Positions 22,526 to 28,618 of a DNA stretch of 28,618 bases are shown here, piece after piece. The notes beneath the pieces are model-generated. The model searched no databases. It saw only the letters and a program-made list of their open reading frames with translations, and was not told where the DNA came from. The position numbers and the translations under genes were made by a program. The stretch's first letter is position 1, and each line of letters begins with the position of its first letter. Where the stretch lies: NCBI GenBank assembly GCA_031264825.1, contig JAISDL010000005.1, positions 1 to 28,618 on the forward strand, in the 5' to 3' direction. This DNA is from Accumulibacter sp. Lineage in GTDB: Bacteria; Pseudomonadota; Gammaproteobacteria; Burkholderiales; Rhodocyclaceae.

Positions 22526-23929
22526 TCAGCTTTTCAGAACCTGCGTCAACACGTGGACGTCGTGGTTGAGCTTTTCCTCCTTGGCGCGCAGGGATTCAAT
22601 CGTACGGAGCGCGTGCAGTACCGTCGTATGGTCCCTTCCTCCAAAGGCTTCTCCGATCGCGGGGTAACTCGACGAAGTCAGATTCTTGGCGAGCCACATC
22701 GCGATCTGCCGCGGACGGACGATCTGACGGTTGCGCTTTCTCGAAAACAGGTCGCCGACCTTGATCTTGAAGTAATCCGCGACGGTTTTCTGGATGTTTT
22801 CGATCGTAATCTGGCGGTTGACCGCGTCGATCGAGTTCTTGAGAGCTTCCTTGGTCAGGTCGAGATTGATCGAACGGCCAAGATAACTCGAGTGCGCGAA
22901 GACGATCTTCAAGGCGCCCTCGAGCTCCCTGACGTTCGATCGCATATGCTTCGCAATGTAGAAAGCCGACTCGTCGTCGAGTTCGATCGACTCGATCTCG
23001 GCCTTTTTCTTGAGGATGGCGACGCGCATTTCGAGTTCCGGGGGTTCTATCTGGACGGTCAAACCCTGGTCGAAGCGCGTGATCAGGCGGTTTTCGAGGC
23101 CGCTGATGTCTTTGGGGTAGGTGTCGCAACTGATGACGATCTGCTTCTTCGCTTCGATCAGCGCGTTGAATACAAAAAAGAATTCCTCCTGCGTGCGGCT
23201 TTTTCCGTTGAAAAACTGAATGTCGTCGAGCAGGAGAACGTCGAGCGAGTGGTAGTAATCCTTGAATGCGTCGAAAGAGTTCGCCTGGTAGGCGCGGACG
23301 AGGTCCGAATAATAGTTGCCGGCGTGAACGTAGCGGACGACCGATTTCAGGTTTTGCTGAAATATCCGGTTCCCGATCGCGTGGATCATATGCGTTTTTC
23401 CGAGGCCGGTGTTGCCGTAGATGAAAAGCGGGTTGTACGCGGAAGCGCCGGCGTTCGAAGCGACTTGCATCGCGGCGGCGCGCGCAAAGTCGTTCGCTTT
23501 TCCGACGATCAGGTTTTCGAAGGTAAAACCCGGCTCGAGGTGCGTCTTTTCGTAACGCGGGTTTGCAGCGTGGGCGGAACCGGAAGCGGGACGAGTCTTT
23601 GGATAGGCCGCGCCCGAGCGAGGCTCCTCGACGGAAAGGGAGGAATTTTCGGGAGCGCGAAGCGACGCCGGCGCGTCCGAAGGCGGTTTTCCGACGACAA
23701 AGGAAACGTCGACGGGGGAGGAAAAATGCGCGTTTGCGAGTGCCTCGATTCGGGAAAGGTAGGATTCCTTGACGCGGTTCAGGATAAAATTGTTCGGAGC
23801 GACGAGGCGCAATTTGCCGTCGCTCGCGTCCGTGTCCTCGGCTCGAAGCGGACGAATCCACGTATTGAACTGCTGTGGGGGCAGTTCTTGCTCGAGTCTT
23901 TTAAGACAGGAAGACCAGAAATTATCCAT
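22526..23929 (-). CDS. dnaA: Chromosomal replication initiator DnaA
   Basis: DnaA binds DnaA boxes and opens the origin in its ATP form. Domain I (about residues 1-80, WIRPL, NRVKESYL) is followed by a low-complexity Ser/Ala/Pro linker of about 50 residues. Domain III is an AAA+ module with Walker A GNTGLGKT at about 172-179, Walker B LLLDDIQFF, sensor motif GLENRLITRFDQGL and VRELEGAL. Domain IV carries the DNA-binding signature IGEAFGGRDHTTVLHA. At 467 residues it is the same length as the E. coli protein. The ATG at 23929 is preceded by no clear Shine-Dalgarno sequence. A DnaA-box-like TTATCCATA overlaps the start codon (23922-23930), so autoregulation is possible. The gene is divergent from rpmH. 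Confidence 0.98.
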   Translation of the reverse strand: MDNFWSSCLKRLEQELPPQQFNTWIRPLRAEDTDASDGKLRLVAPNNFILNRVKESYLSRIEALANAHFSSPVDVSFVVGKPPSDAPASLRAPENSSLSVEEPRSGAAYPKTRPASGSAHAANPRYEKTHLEPGFTFENLIVGKANDFARAAAMQVASNAGASAYNPLFIYGNTGLGKTHMIHAIGNRIFQQNLKSVVRYVHAGNYYSDLVRAYQANSFDAFKDYYHSLDVLLLDDIQFFNGKSRTQEEFFFVFNALIEAKKQIVISCDTYPKDISGLENRLITRFDQGLTVQIEPPELEMRVAILKKKAEIESIELDDESAFYIAKHMRSNVRELEGALKIVFAHSSYLGRSINLDLTKEALKNSIDAVNRQITIENIQKTVADYFKIKVGDLFSRKRNRQIVRPRQIAMWLAKNLTSSSYPAIGEAFGGRDHTTVLHALRTIESLRAKEEKLNHDVHVLTQVLKS

Positions 23930-24071
23930 ACGGTGTTTTTGGGAGGCGCAAAATGCTGTTCAGTCGATTCGGCTTTCAAGGACCGGCGCTTGAAAGTATT
24001 GGGTTCGGAACCTTGTATTTTACCTTTTTAGCGCCGGGTAATCGACTGATTTGGCGGGCTTCTTGCGGCGC

Positions 24072-24101
24072 TTGACAAACGGCACCCCGCCATAGTCTAA
24101 T
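24072..24101 (+). promoter_or_regulatory. Sigma-70 promoter for rpmH-rnpA-yidD-yidC-mnmE
   Basis: An exact -35 TTGACA (24072-24077) and TCTAAT (24096-24101, five of six) are separated by 18 bp in the dnaA-rpmH divergent region. The expected start is near 24108, about 30 nt before the rpmH ATG. This is the strongest promoter match in the window, as expected for a ribosomal-protein gene. Confidence 0.7.
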
Positions 24102-24138
24102 TCCACGTTTATTTTCTGTTGATTTCAAGGGTCTTGCA

Positions 24139-24273
24139 ATGAAACGAACTTACCAGCCTTCGGTCATCCACCGCAAGCGCACGCACGGGTTTCGGGCGCG
24201 CATGGCAACCCGCGGCGGCCGCGCCGTGATCCGCGCCCGTCGCGCCAAGGGACGCCGCCGCTTGGCCGTTTGA
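24139..24273 (+). CDS. rpmH: 50S ribosomal protein L34
   Basis: This is a 44-residue, extremely basic protein of the large ribosomal subunit. It starts MKRTYQPSVIHRKRTHGF and ends RAKGRRRLAV, matching L34 along its full length. AAGG at 24127-24130 is 8 nt before the ATG. Its TGA stop overlaps the first possible start (TTG 24270) of rnpA. The promoter at 24072-24101 precedes it. L34 and RnpA are paired in nearly all bacteria. The gene is divergent from dnaA. Confidence 0.97.
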   Translation: MKRTYQPSVIHRKRTHGFRARMATRGGRAVIRARRAKGRRRLAV

Positions 24274-24662
24274 AGGTGGGCGGAGCGGAAGACGGGCGCC
24301 CAATCTTTGGCCAGACGTTTCCGAGAAAGAGTCGATTGACGAAAACGGATGATTTTTCATCCGTTTTCAGTTCCAGAAAAGCGATAAAAAGCGCCCATTT
24401 CCTGTTGCACTACCGCCTGCGCGCCGAAGGGGAAGACGCCAGACTCGGCGTCGTCATCGCCAAGCGTTTTGCGCGCCGCGCGGTCGATAGAAACCTCGTG
24501 CGCCGGCTCGCCCGCGAAAACTTCCGCAGACTCCGTGCCGCCCTCGATTCACGCGACCTGATCCTGAGGCTGATTTTACGGCCGGGAGACTTCGACCGGC
24601 GGGCCCTGGCGGAAGAGATAAAGGCTCTGCTCGGCCGGGTACGGCTCCGCCCAAGGCACTGA
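24270..24662 (+). CDS. rnpA: Ribonuclease P protein component
   Basis: RnpA is the small basic protein that helps the RNase P RNA remove 5' leaders from pre-tRNA. The family opening FPRKSRLTKTDDFSSVF is followed by the core HYRLRAEGEDARLGVVIAK. The signature helix is KRFARRAVDRNLVRRLAREN, where the usual RNR reads RNL, so one normally basic position is hydrophobic. There is no ATG near the expected N-terminus. The TTG at 24270 overlaps the rpmH stop and gives 130 residues; GTG 24276 is an alternative. No separate ribosome binding site is obvious, so coupling to rpmH translation is likely. Acidic and basic residues balance poorly toward the C-terminus (RVRLRPRH), as is normal for the family. 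Confidence 0.95.
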   Translation: MKVGGAEDGRPIFGQTFPRKSRLTKTDDFSSVFSSRKAIKSAHFLLHYRLRAEGEDARLGVVIAKRFARRAVDRNLVRRLARENFRRLRAALDSRDLILRLILRPGDFDRRALAEEIKALLGRVRLRPRH

Positions 24663-24682
24663 CTCGTTAGCTCGTCGATCCG

Positions 24683-24892
24683 ATGAAAACGCTCTTACTG
24701 ATCTTGATACGCTTTTACCAATACGCGATAAGCCCGATGCTCGGGCGGCAGTGCCGTTTCATCCCGAGCTGCTCGGAATACACCGCCGAGGCCATCGGGA
24801 AGCACGGCGCGGCGAAGGGCCTGTATTATGGCGTCAAGCGCATCTTTCGCTGCCACCCCTGGAATCCGGGAGGGGTGGATCCCGTTCCCTGA
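24683..24892 (+). CDS. yidD: Membrane protein insertion efficiency factor YidD
   Basis: YidD is a small membrane-associated protein that assists YidC-dependent insertion. The 69-residue product shows the whole family pattern: an amphipathic N-terminal helix (LLLILIRFYQYAISPMLG), CRFIPSCSEYTAEAI with two of the three conserved cysteines, and the C-terminal FRCHPWNPGGVDPVP. It starts 20 bp after rnpA and ends 21 bp before yidC, inside the conserved rpmH-rnpA-yidD-yidC-mnmE order. No strong ribosome binding site is visible. Confidence 0.96.
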   Translation: MKTLLLILIRFYQYAISPMLGRQCRFIPSCSEYTAEAIGKHGAAKGLYYGVKRIFRCHPWNPGGVDPVP

Positions 24893-24913
24893 AAAAACAT
24901 AAATGGGTCATAC

Positions 24914-26647
24914 ATGGATAATCGTCGCCTGATTCTTTTGATCGTCTTTATTGGATCGATCTATCTGCTCATTGGCGCCTGGCAGAAGTACAAAAACCCC
25001 GTCGCGCCGCAAACCGCCTCGTCCGCCGTTCCGAGCGCGCCCGCGACTCCGCCGAACGCCCCGCCCGCGTCCGGCGGACAAACGTCCGCCGTTCCGCCGT
25101 CCGCGGGCGGCGAGGTACTCGCCCCGCAAAACGACGTCCTCCGCGTCAAGACCGACCTCTACGTCGCGGGGATTTCACCGCAGGGCGGCGACATCGTCGA
25201 ACTCACGCTGAACGCCTACAAGGCCGCGGTGCCGAAGAAGCTCTTCTCTCCGGTCGAGCGCAAGGACGAAGCCTTTACTCTTTTTGGCGCGAAGCACAGC
25301 TACTACGCGCAGAGCGGCCTGATCGGCAGCGGACTGCCGAGCCATAAAACGCGCTTTACGGTCGTCGAAGGAAAGACCGAGTTCGAACCCGGCGCCGACA
25401 CCTTGCAAATCCGCCTCGAAGCGCCCGTCGTCGACGGCGTCAAGGTCAGCAAGATACTCACCTTCACGCGCGGCAGCTATCTGATCGGCGTCAGCTTCGA
25501 AATCGAAAACGGCGGTTCGAGGGAAGTTTCCGCGCACGCCTACTATCAACTCCAGCGCGACAGCCTTTCCCCCGACGGAGAGAGCGGGATGGCGAGCACC
25601 TTTACCGGCCCGGCGCTTTACACCGTCGAAAACAAGTACGAGAAGATCGCCTTCAAGGACGTCGGTAAAGGCAAGGCGAAATTCACCGAGAAGGCGAACG
25701 ACGGCTGGATCGGCATCGTTCAGCACTACTTCGTTTCAGCGTGGATTCCCGCAGAAAACCTCCAACGCACGTTCTACGTCCGCAATCTCCAGCAGAACGT
25801 CGGCCCCGACGGCGACGCGATCATCGTTTCGGCGGGCGTCATCGTCCCGACGCCGACGGTCGCGCCGGGTCAGACGGTACGGCAGGATATTTCCCTCTTC
25901 GCGGGGCCCCAGCTCCAGAACATCCTCGACCGGCTCTCCAAACCCACGACCGAAGGCGGACTCGGAGCAACGGGGCTACCGCTCGTCGTCGATTACGGCT
26001 GGCTCACGATCGTCGCCGCGCCGATTTTCTGGTGCCTCGATTTTATCTACAAGATGGTCGGCAACTGGGGCTGGTCGATCATCATACTGACGATTTTCAT
26101 CAAGTTGCTCTTCTTCCCGCTCTCGGCGGCCGGCTACAAATCGATGGCGAAGATGCGCAACCTCGCGCCGCGCATGACGGCGCTGAAGGAGCGCTTCGGC
26201 GACGACAAGCAGCGGCTCAACATGGAAATGCTCAACCTCTACAAGACGGAGAAAATCAACCCCTTCGGCGGCTGTCTGCCGATCGCGATCCAGATTCCGG
26301 TCTTCATCGCGCTCTACTGGGCGCTGCTCGGCGCCGTCGAGATGCGCGGCGCGCCGTGGCTCCTCTGGATTCACGACCTCTCGGAAGCCGACCCCTACTT
26401 CGTCCTTCCTGTTCTCATGGTCGTGACGATGTTCATCCAGACCAAGCTCAACCCGACGCCGCCCGACCCGACGCAGGCCAAGGTGATGATGATGATGCCC
26501 TTCGTCTTCGGCGTGATGTTCTTCTTCTTCCCATCGGGACTCGTGCTTTACTGGGTCGTCAGCAATATCCTGTCGATCCTTCAGCAATGGCAGATCACGC
26601 GGATGTTCGAAGGCGGCGGGAGCGGTGGAAAGGCCGCCCACTCCTGA
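24914..26647 (+). CDS. yidC: Membrane protein insertase YidC
   Basis: YidC inserts and folds inner-membrane proteins, alone or with SecYEG. The 577-residue Gram-negative form has an N-terminal membrane segment (RRLILLIVFIGSIYLLIGAW). An Ala/Pro-rich linker at about 33-70 leads into a large periplasmic beta domain (about 75-345). The conserved core starts at about 370: WSIIILTIFIKLLFFPLS, YKSMAKMRNLAPRM, KINPFGGCLPIAIQIPVFIA, then hydrophobic segments near FVLPVLMVVTMFI, MMMMPFVFGVMFFFF and LVLYWVVSNILSILQQW. The invariant core Arg is absent at the sub-position I can judge by eye, so I make no claim there. The last 23 bp overlap mnmE. Confidence 0.97.
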   Translation: MDNRRLILLIVFIGSIYLLIGAWQKYKNPVAPQTASSAVPSAPATPPNAPPASGGQTSAVPPSAGGEVLAPQNDVLRVKTDLYVAGISPQGGDIVELTLNAYKAAVPKKLFSPVERKDEAFTLFGAKHSYYAQSGLIGSGLPSHKTRFTVVEGKTEFEPGADTLQIRLEAPVVDGVKVSKILTFTRGSYLIGVSFEIENGGSREVSAHAYYQLQRDSLSPDGESGMASTFTGPALYTVENKYEKIAFKDVGKGKAKFTEKANDGWIGIVQHYFVSAWIPAENLQRTFYVRNLQQNVGPDGDAIIVSAGVIVPTPTVAPGQTVRQDISLFAGPQLQNILDRLSKPTTEGGLGATGLPLVVDYGWLTIVAAPIFWCLDFIYKMVGNWGWSIIILTIFIKLLFFPLSAAGYKSMAKMRNLAPRMTALKERFGDDKQRLNMEMLNLYKTEKINPFGGCLPIAIQIPVFIALYWALLGAVEMRGAPWLLWIHDLSEADPYFVLPVLMVVTMFIQTKLNPTPPDPTQAKVMMMMPFVFGVMFFFFPSGLVLYWVVSNILSILQQWQITRMFEGGGSGGKAAHS

Positions 26648-27971
26648 AACGATCGCCGCCGTCGCGACGCCTCCGGGGCGCGGCGGCGTCGGCGTGATAC
26701 GCGTTTCGGGGAAGGACCTTCCCGAATTCGCGAAGAAGCTCAGCGGTAAAACCCCGCCTGCGCGACGCGTGGTTCTCGCGGAATTCCGCGACGCCGCCGA
26801 CCGGGTCATCGACGCGGGGCTTCTCGTCTATTTTCCCGCGCCGCGCTCGTTTACCGGCGAAGACGTTCTAGAACTCCACGCGCACGGCGGCCCGGTCGTC
26901 GTGCGCCTGCTGCTCGACCGCTGCATCGAACTCGGCGCGCGGCTCGCCGACCCCGGCGAATTCACGCGGCGCGCGTTCATGAACGGGAAAATCGACCTCG
27001 CGCAAGCCGAAGCCGTCATCGACCTGATCGACGCATCGACGGAGGCCGCCGCGCGTAGCGCGGCGCGATCGCTCAAGGGCGATTTCTCCGCGGAAATCCG
27101 CGCGCTCGAAAACCAGTTGATCGAATTGCGCGCGCTCGTCGAAGCGACGCTCGATTTCCCCGAAGAAGACGTCGATTTTCTTTCGTCCATCGAGGCGCAC
27201 ACGCGCCTTATGCGTGCGCGCGAAAAACTCAAGAGCGCGCTCGGACGCGCGCGTCACGGGAGCCGCTTGCAAAGCGGATTGAGCGTCGTCATCGCGGGAC
27301 AACCCAACGTCGGGAAATCGAGCCTCCTCAACCGGCTCGCGGGCGTCGATGCCGCGATCGTCACGCCGATCGCCGGAACGACGCGCGACACGATCCGCGC
27401 CGCGATCGAAATCGAAGGCATTCCCCTCCACGTGATCGACACGGCGGGTTTGAGGGAAGCCGGCGAAGAGATCGAAAAAATCGGCGTCGCCCGCGCGTGG
27501 AAAGAAATCGAAGAAGCCGACGCGCTCGTCGTCCTCGTCGACGCGCGTACCGGGATCGACGCAGCCGACCGCGCGATTCTTGAGAAACTCCCGCGCACTG
27601 TGCCGCGCGTCGTCGTCCACAACAAGGCGGATCTTGCGCACCGCGCACCCGAACGGCGCGAAGACGACGAGGGCATCACGATCTTTCTCTCCGCAAAACG
27701 CGGCGACGGCGTCGACCTGCTCCGGCGCGAACTCCTCGAAATCGCCGGAGGCCGCCCCGAAGAAGACGTTTTCATCGCGCGCGCGCGCCACGTCGCCGCG
27801 CTCGAAGACGCGCTCGCGCACCTCGACGCGGCAAGCGAACAAGAAGCTTCCCCCGACCTCTTCGCCGAAGAACTCCGGCTCGCGCACCGCGCGCTCAGCA
27901 CGATCACCGGAGAATTCTCGTCCGACGAACTCCTCGGAGAGATTTTCGGCCGCTTCTGCATCGGGAAGTGA
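26625..27971 (+). CDS. mnmE: tRNA modification GTPase MnmE (TrmE)
   Basis: MnmE works with MnmG to build 5-carboxymethylaminomethyl-type groups on the wobble uridine of several tRNAs. The N-terminal folate-binding domain shows ETIAAVATPPGRGGVGVIRVSG and RSFTGEDVLELHAHGG. A helical domain follows, into which the G domain is inserted with G1 GQPNVGKS at about 225-232, GTTRDTIR, DTAGLREAGEEIE and NKAD. The C-terminal FGRFCIGK holds the conserved catalytic Cys. At 448 residues the length is normal. The start is a GTG at 26625 that lies inside the end of yidC, so translation is probably coupled. In many relatives mnmG-rsmG-parA-parB lie elsewhere near the origin; here an IS remnant follows instead. 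Confidence 0.97.
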   Translation: MERPPTPETIAAVATPPGRGGVGVIRVSGKDLPEFAKKLSGKTPPARRVVLAEFRDAADRVIDAGLLVYFPAPRSFTGEDVLELHAHGGPVVVRLLLDRCIELGARLADPGEFTRRAFMNGKIDLAQAEAVIDLIDASTEAAARSAARSLKGDFSAEIRALENQLIELRALVEATLDFPEEDVDFLSSIEAHTRLMRAREKLKSALGRARHGSRLQSGLSVVIAGQPNVGKSSLLNRLAGVDAAIVTPIAGTTRDTIRAAIEIEGIPLHVIDTAGLREAGEEIEKIGVARAWKEIEEADALVVLVDARTGIDAADRAILEKLPRTVPRVVVHNKADLAHRAPERREDDEGITIFLSAKRGDGVDLLRRELLEIAGGRPEEDVFIARARHVAALEDALAHLDAASEQEASPDLFAEELRLAHRALSTITGEFSSDELLGEIFGRFCIGK

Positions 27972-28189
27972 TTCCTTTGCTCCGATACGCTTCCTTGCTG
28001 GCGATTGACAGAGAGAATTGCAAAGAGAAATTAGAGGTTTGCAGAGAGGTATTCGATAAAGTTGATATAAATCAACAAGTTGTATCTCTATGCAAGCGAG
28101 CGCCGTCAGAGTTTTCGAAGAGAGGCAAAGGCTGGGGACGGCGGAGGCGACACCAAGGAAAATCTCAGTTTCCCAGAGAGATCGACGTC
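27972..28189. other. Spacer downstream of mnmE
   Basis: The roughly 220 bp between mnmE and the transposase remnant are more AT-rich than the flanks at 28010-28090. There is no clear rho-independent terminator for the rpmH-mnmE transcript. The only strong motif is the FNR-type palindrome at 28061-28076. A minus-strand frame stays open through the spacer and continues as an antisense shadow of mnmE, but its translation resembles nothing I know. Confidence 0.4.
28061..28076. promoter_or_regulatory. FNR/CRP-family palindrome (FNR box), no evident target gene
   Basis: GTTGATATAAATCAAC is a perfect 16-bp palindrome containing an exact TTGAT-N4-ATCAA, the consensus for the oxygen-responsive regulator FNR and relatives (ANR, FnrL). 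No intact gene begins nearby. A minus-strand TCTAAT (complement of 28030-28035) would place the box about 45 bp upstream of a start, but that transcript would run antisense into mnmE. The box may be left over from a promoter cut off by the adjoining IS insertion. Confidence 0.55.
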
Positions 28190-28618
28190 GCATCTCGTCT
28201 TGGAATATCAGGCGTAGCGAAGGCAGGCCCTTCCCGGTCGATTGCCCGGAGGCTATCCGGGAGTCTTTTCAGTCTTCCCGGGGGGTGCCGTCCGCCTTGC
28301 GGTGGCGCATATGCGGTGCCAGATTGCCCCAACCGTGCCGGTGGAGCAGGTTGTAGACCGTGGACAAGGAGACGCTTCGTCCCAGCGTCTTTTCCATCGC
28401 CTGACGGATGGATCCTACTTCCGGCGTTCCCGCGCTGGCCGATTCGAAAAAGGGCGCAAGAAACGCCGCTTCTTCTTCCAGATTCATTTTCCGTCGTTGA
28501 GCCTTCGTCGACGGGCGCGCGCCACCCCCGCCTTCCAGGATGAAGCTTTCCCGCAAGCGACGCACCCTGTCAACTGAAATCCCGAACAGGTCGGCGACCT
28601 GGGACAAACTCCAGCCTA
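28190..28618 (-). pseudogene. IS630-family transposase fragment, interrupted
   Basis: Read leftward from the window edge, the frame gives a helix-turn-helix (WSLSQVADLFGISVDRVRRL) and a Gly/Lys-rich joint. Then come the IS630-type second DNA-binding region VSLSTVYNLLHRHGWGNLAP and RHRKAD. A TGA at 28269-28271 stops it after PRED. The same frame continues past the stop and at about 28190-28215 reads LRLIFQDEM, the strand carrying the first catalytic Asp of the IS630 DDE domain. A TGG-to-TGA change at the stop would explain this. After FQDEM the similarity ends (RRRSLWETE in place of the usual FGR), so the rest of the catalytic domain is absent. The 5' end may lie outside the window. Non-functional as a transposase. 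Confidence 0.8.

Noticed and set aside
22545..22560. CACGTG core within the 3' end of dnaA as a third parS
   Set aside because: Flanking bases do not match TGTTN/NAACA on either side. A similar CACGTG in mnmE near 27429 fails for the same reason.
23930..24138. dnaA-rpmH intergenic region as the origin
   Set aside because: It contains only one DnaA-box-like sequence (overlapping the dnaA start) and no AT-rich unwinding tract; it is adequately explained by divergent promoters.
26868..28193. 441-codon minus-strand open frame antisense to mnmE
   Set aside because: Only its first few residues (transposase FQDEM region) make sense. The remainder is spacer and an antisense shadow of mnmE.

Overview
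The window looks like the origin-proximal part of a GC-rich betaproteobacterial chromosome (Burkholderiales type; I cannot name the genus from sequence alone). The signs are the dnaA-dnaN-gyrB block divergent from rpmH-rnpA-yidD-yidC-mnmE, a hemE-priA pair, a LysM protein-dprA-topB run, def-fmt-htpX, and rsmB-DUF4390-ntrY-ntrX with an ntrX whose AAA+ domain has lost its motifs. All of these arrangements are familiar in that group. No rRNA, tRNA or CRISPR array was found.

Layout. 1-112: the 3' tip of an unidentified gene, convergent with priA. 117-8938: a minus-strand series priA, hemE, ntrX-like, ntrY-like, DUF4390 and rsmB. It is nearly gapless except for a 310-bp AT-rich spacer between hemE and priA, which holds DnaA boxes and two opposed IHF consensus sites. 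9221-10448: a plus-strand pair (tiny secreted protein, S1/P1 nuclease) that separates rsmB from htpX. 10466-12887: minus-strand htpX, fmt, def. 12888-13474: a long spacer with a 239-bp inverted-repeat element that would fold into a very stable hairpin. 13475-18521: plus-strand LysM protein, dprA, topB. 18678-23929: minus-strand gyrB, dnaN, dnaA, with one perfect parS site on each side of gyrB and an AT-rich 232-bp dnaA-dnaN spacer. 24139-27971: plus-strand rpmH, rnpA, yidD, yidC, mnmE. 27972-28618: a spacer with an exact FNR-type palindrome, then a broken IS630-type transposase reading leftward out of the window.

How the genes fit together. DnaA, the beta clamp, gyrase, PriA and topoisomerase III are replication functions. 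The two parS sites would be loading points for the ParB partition protein. RnpA, YidD, YidC and L34 serve RNA processing and membrane-protein biogenesis. Def, Fmt and RsmB serve initiator-tRNA/N-terminal processing and rRNA modification. NtrY/NtrX is an envelope-sensing two-component pair.

Most worth a second look: the parS pair bracketing gyrB; the oriC-like hemE-priA spacer, which competes with the dnaA-dnaN spacer as the origin; the 239-bp hairpin element, whose arm differences all preserve pairing in the minus-strand RNA only; and the orphan FNR box beside the decayed IS630 element.
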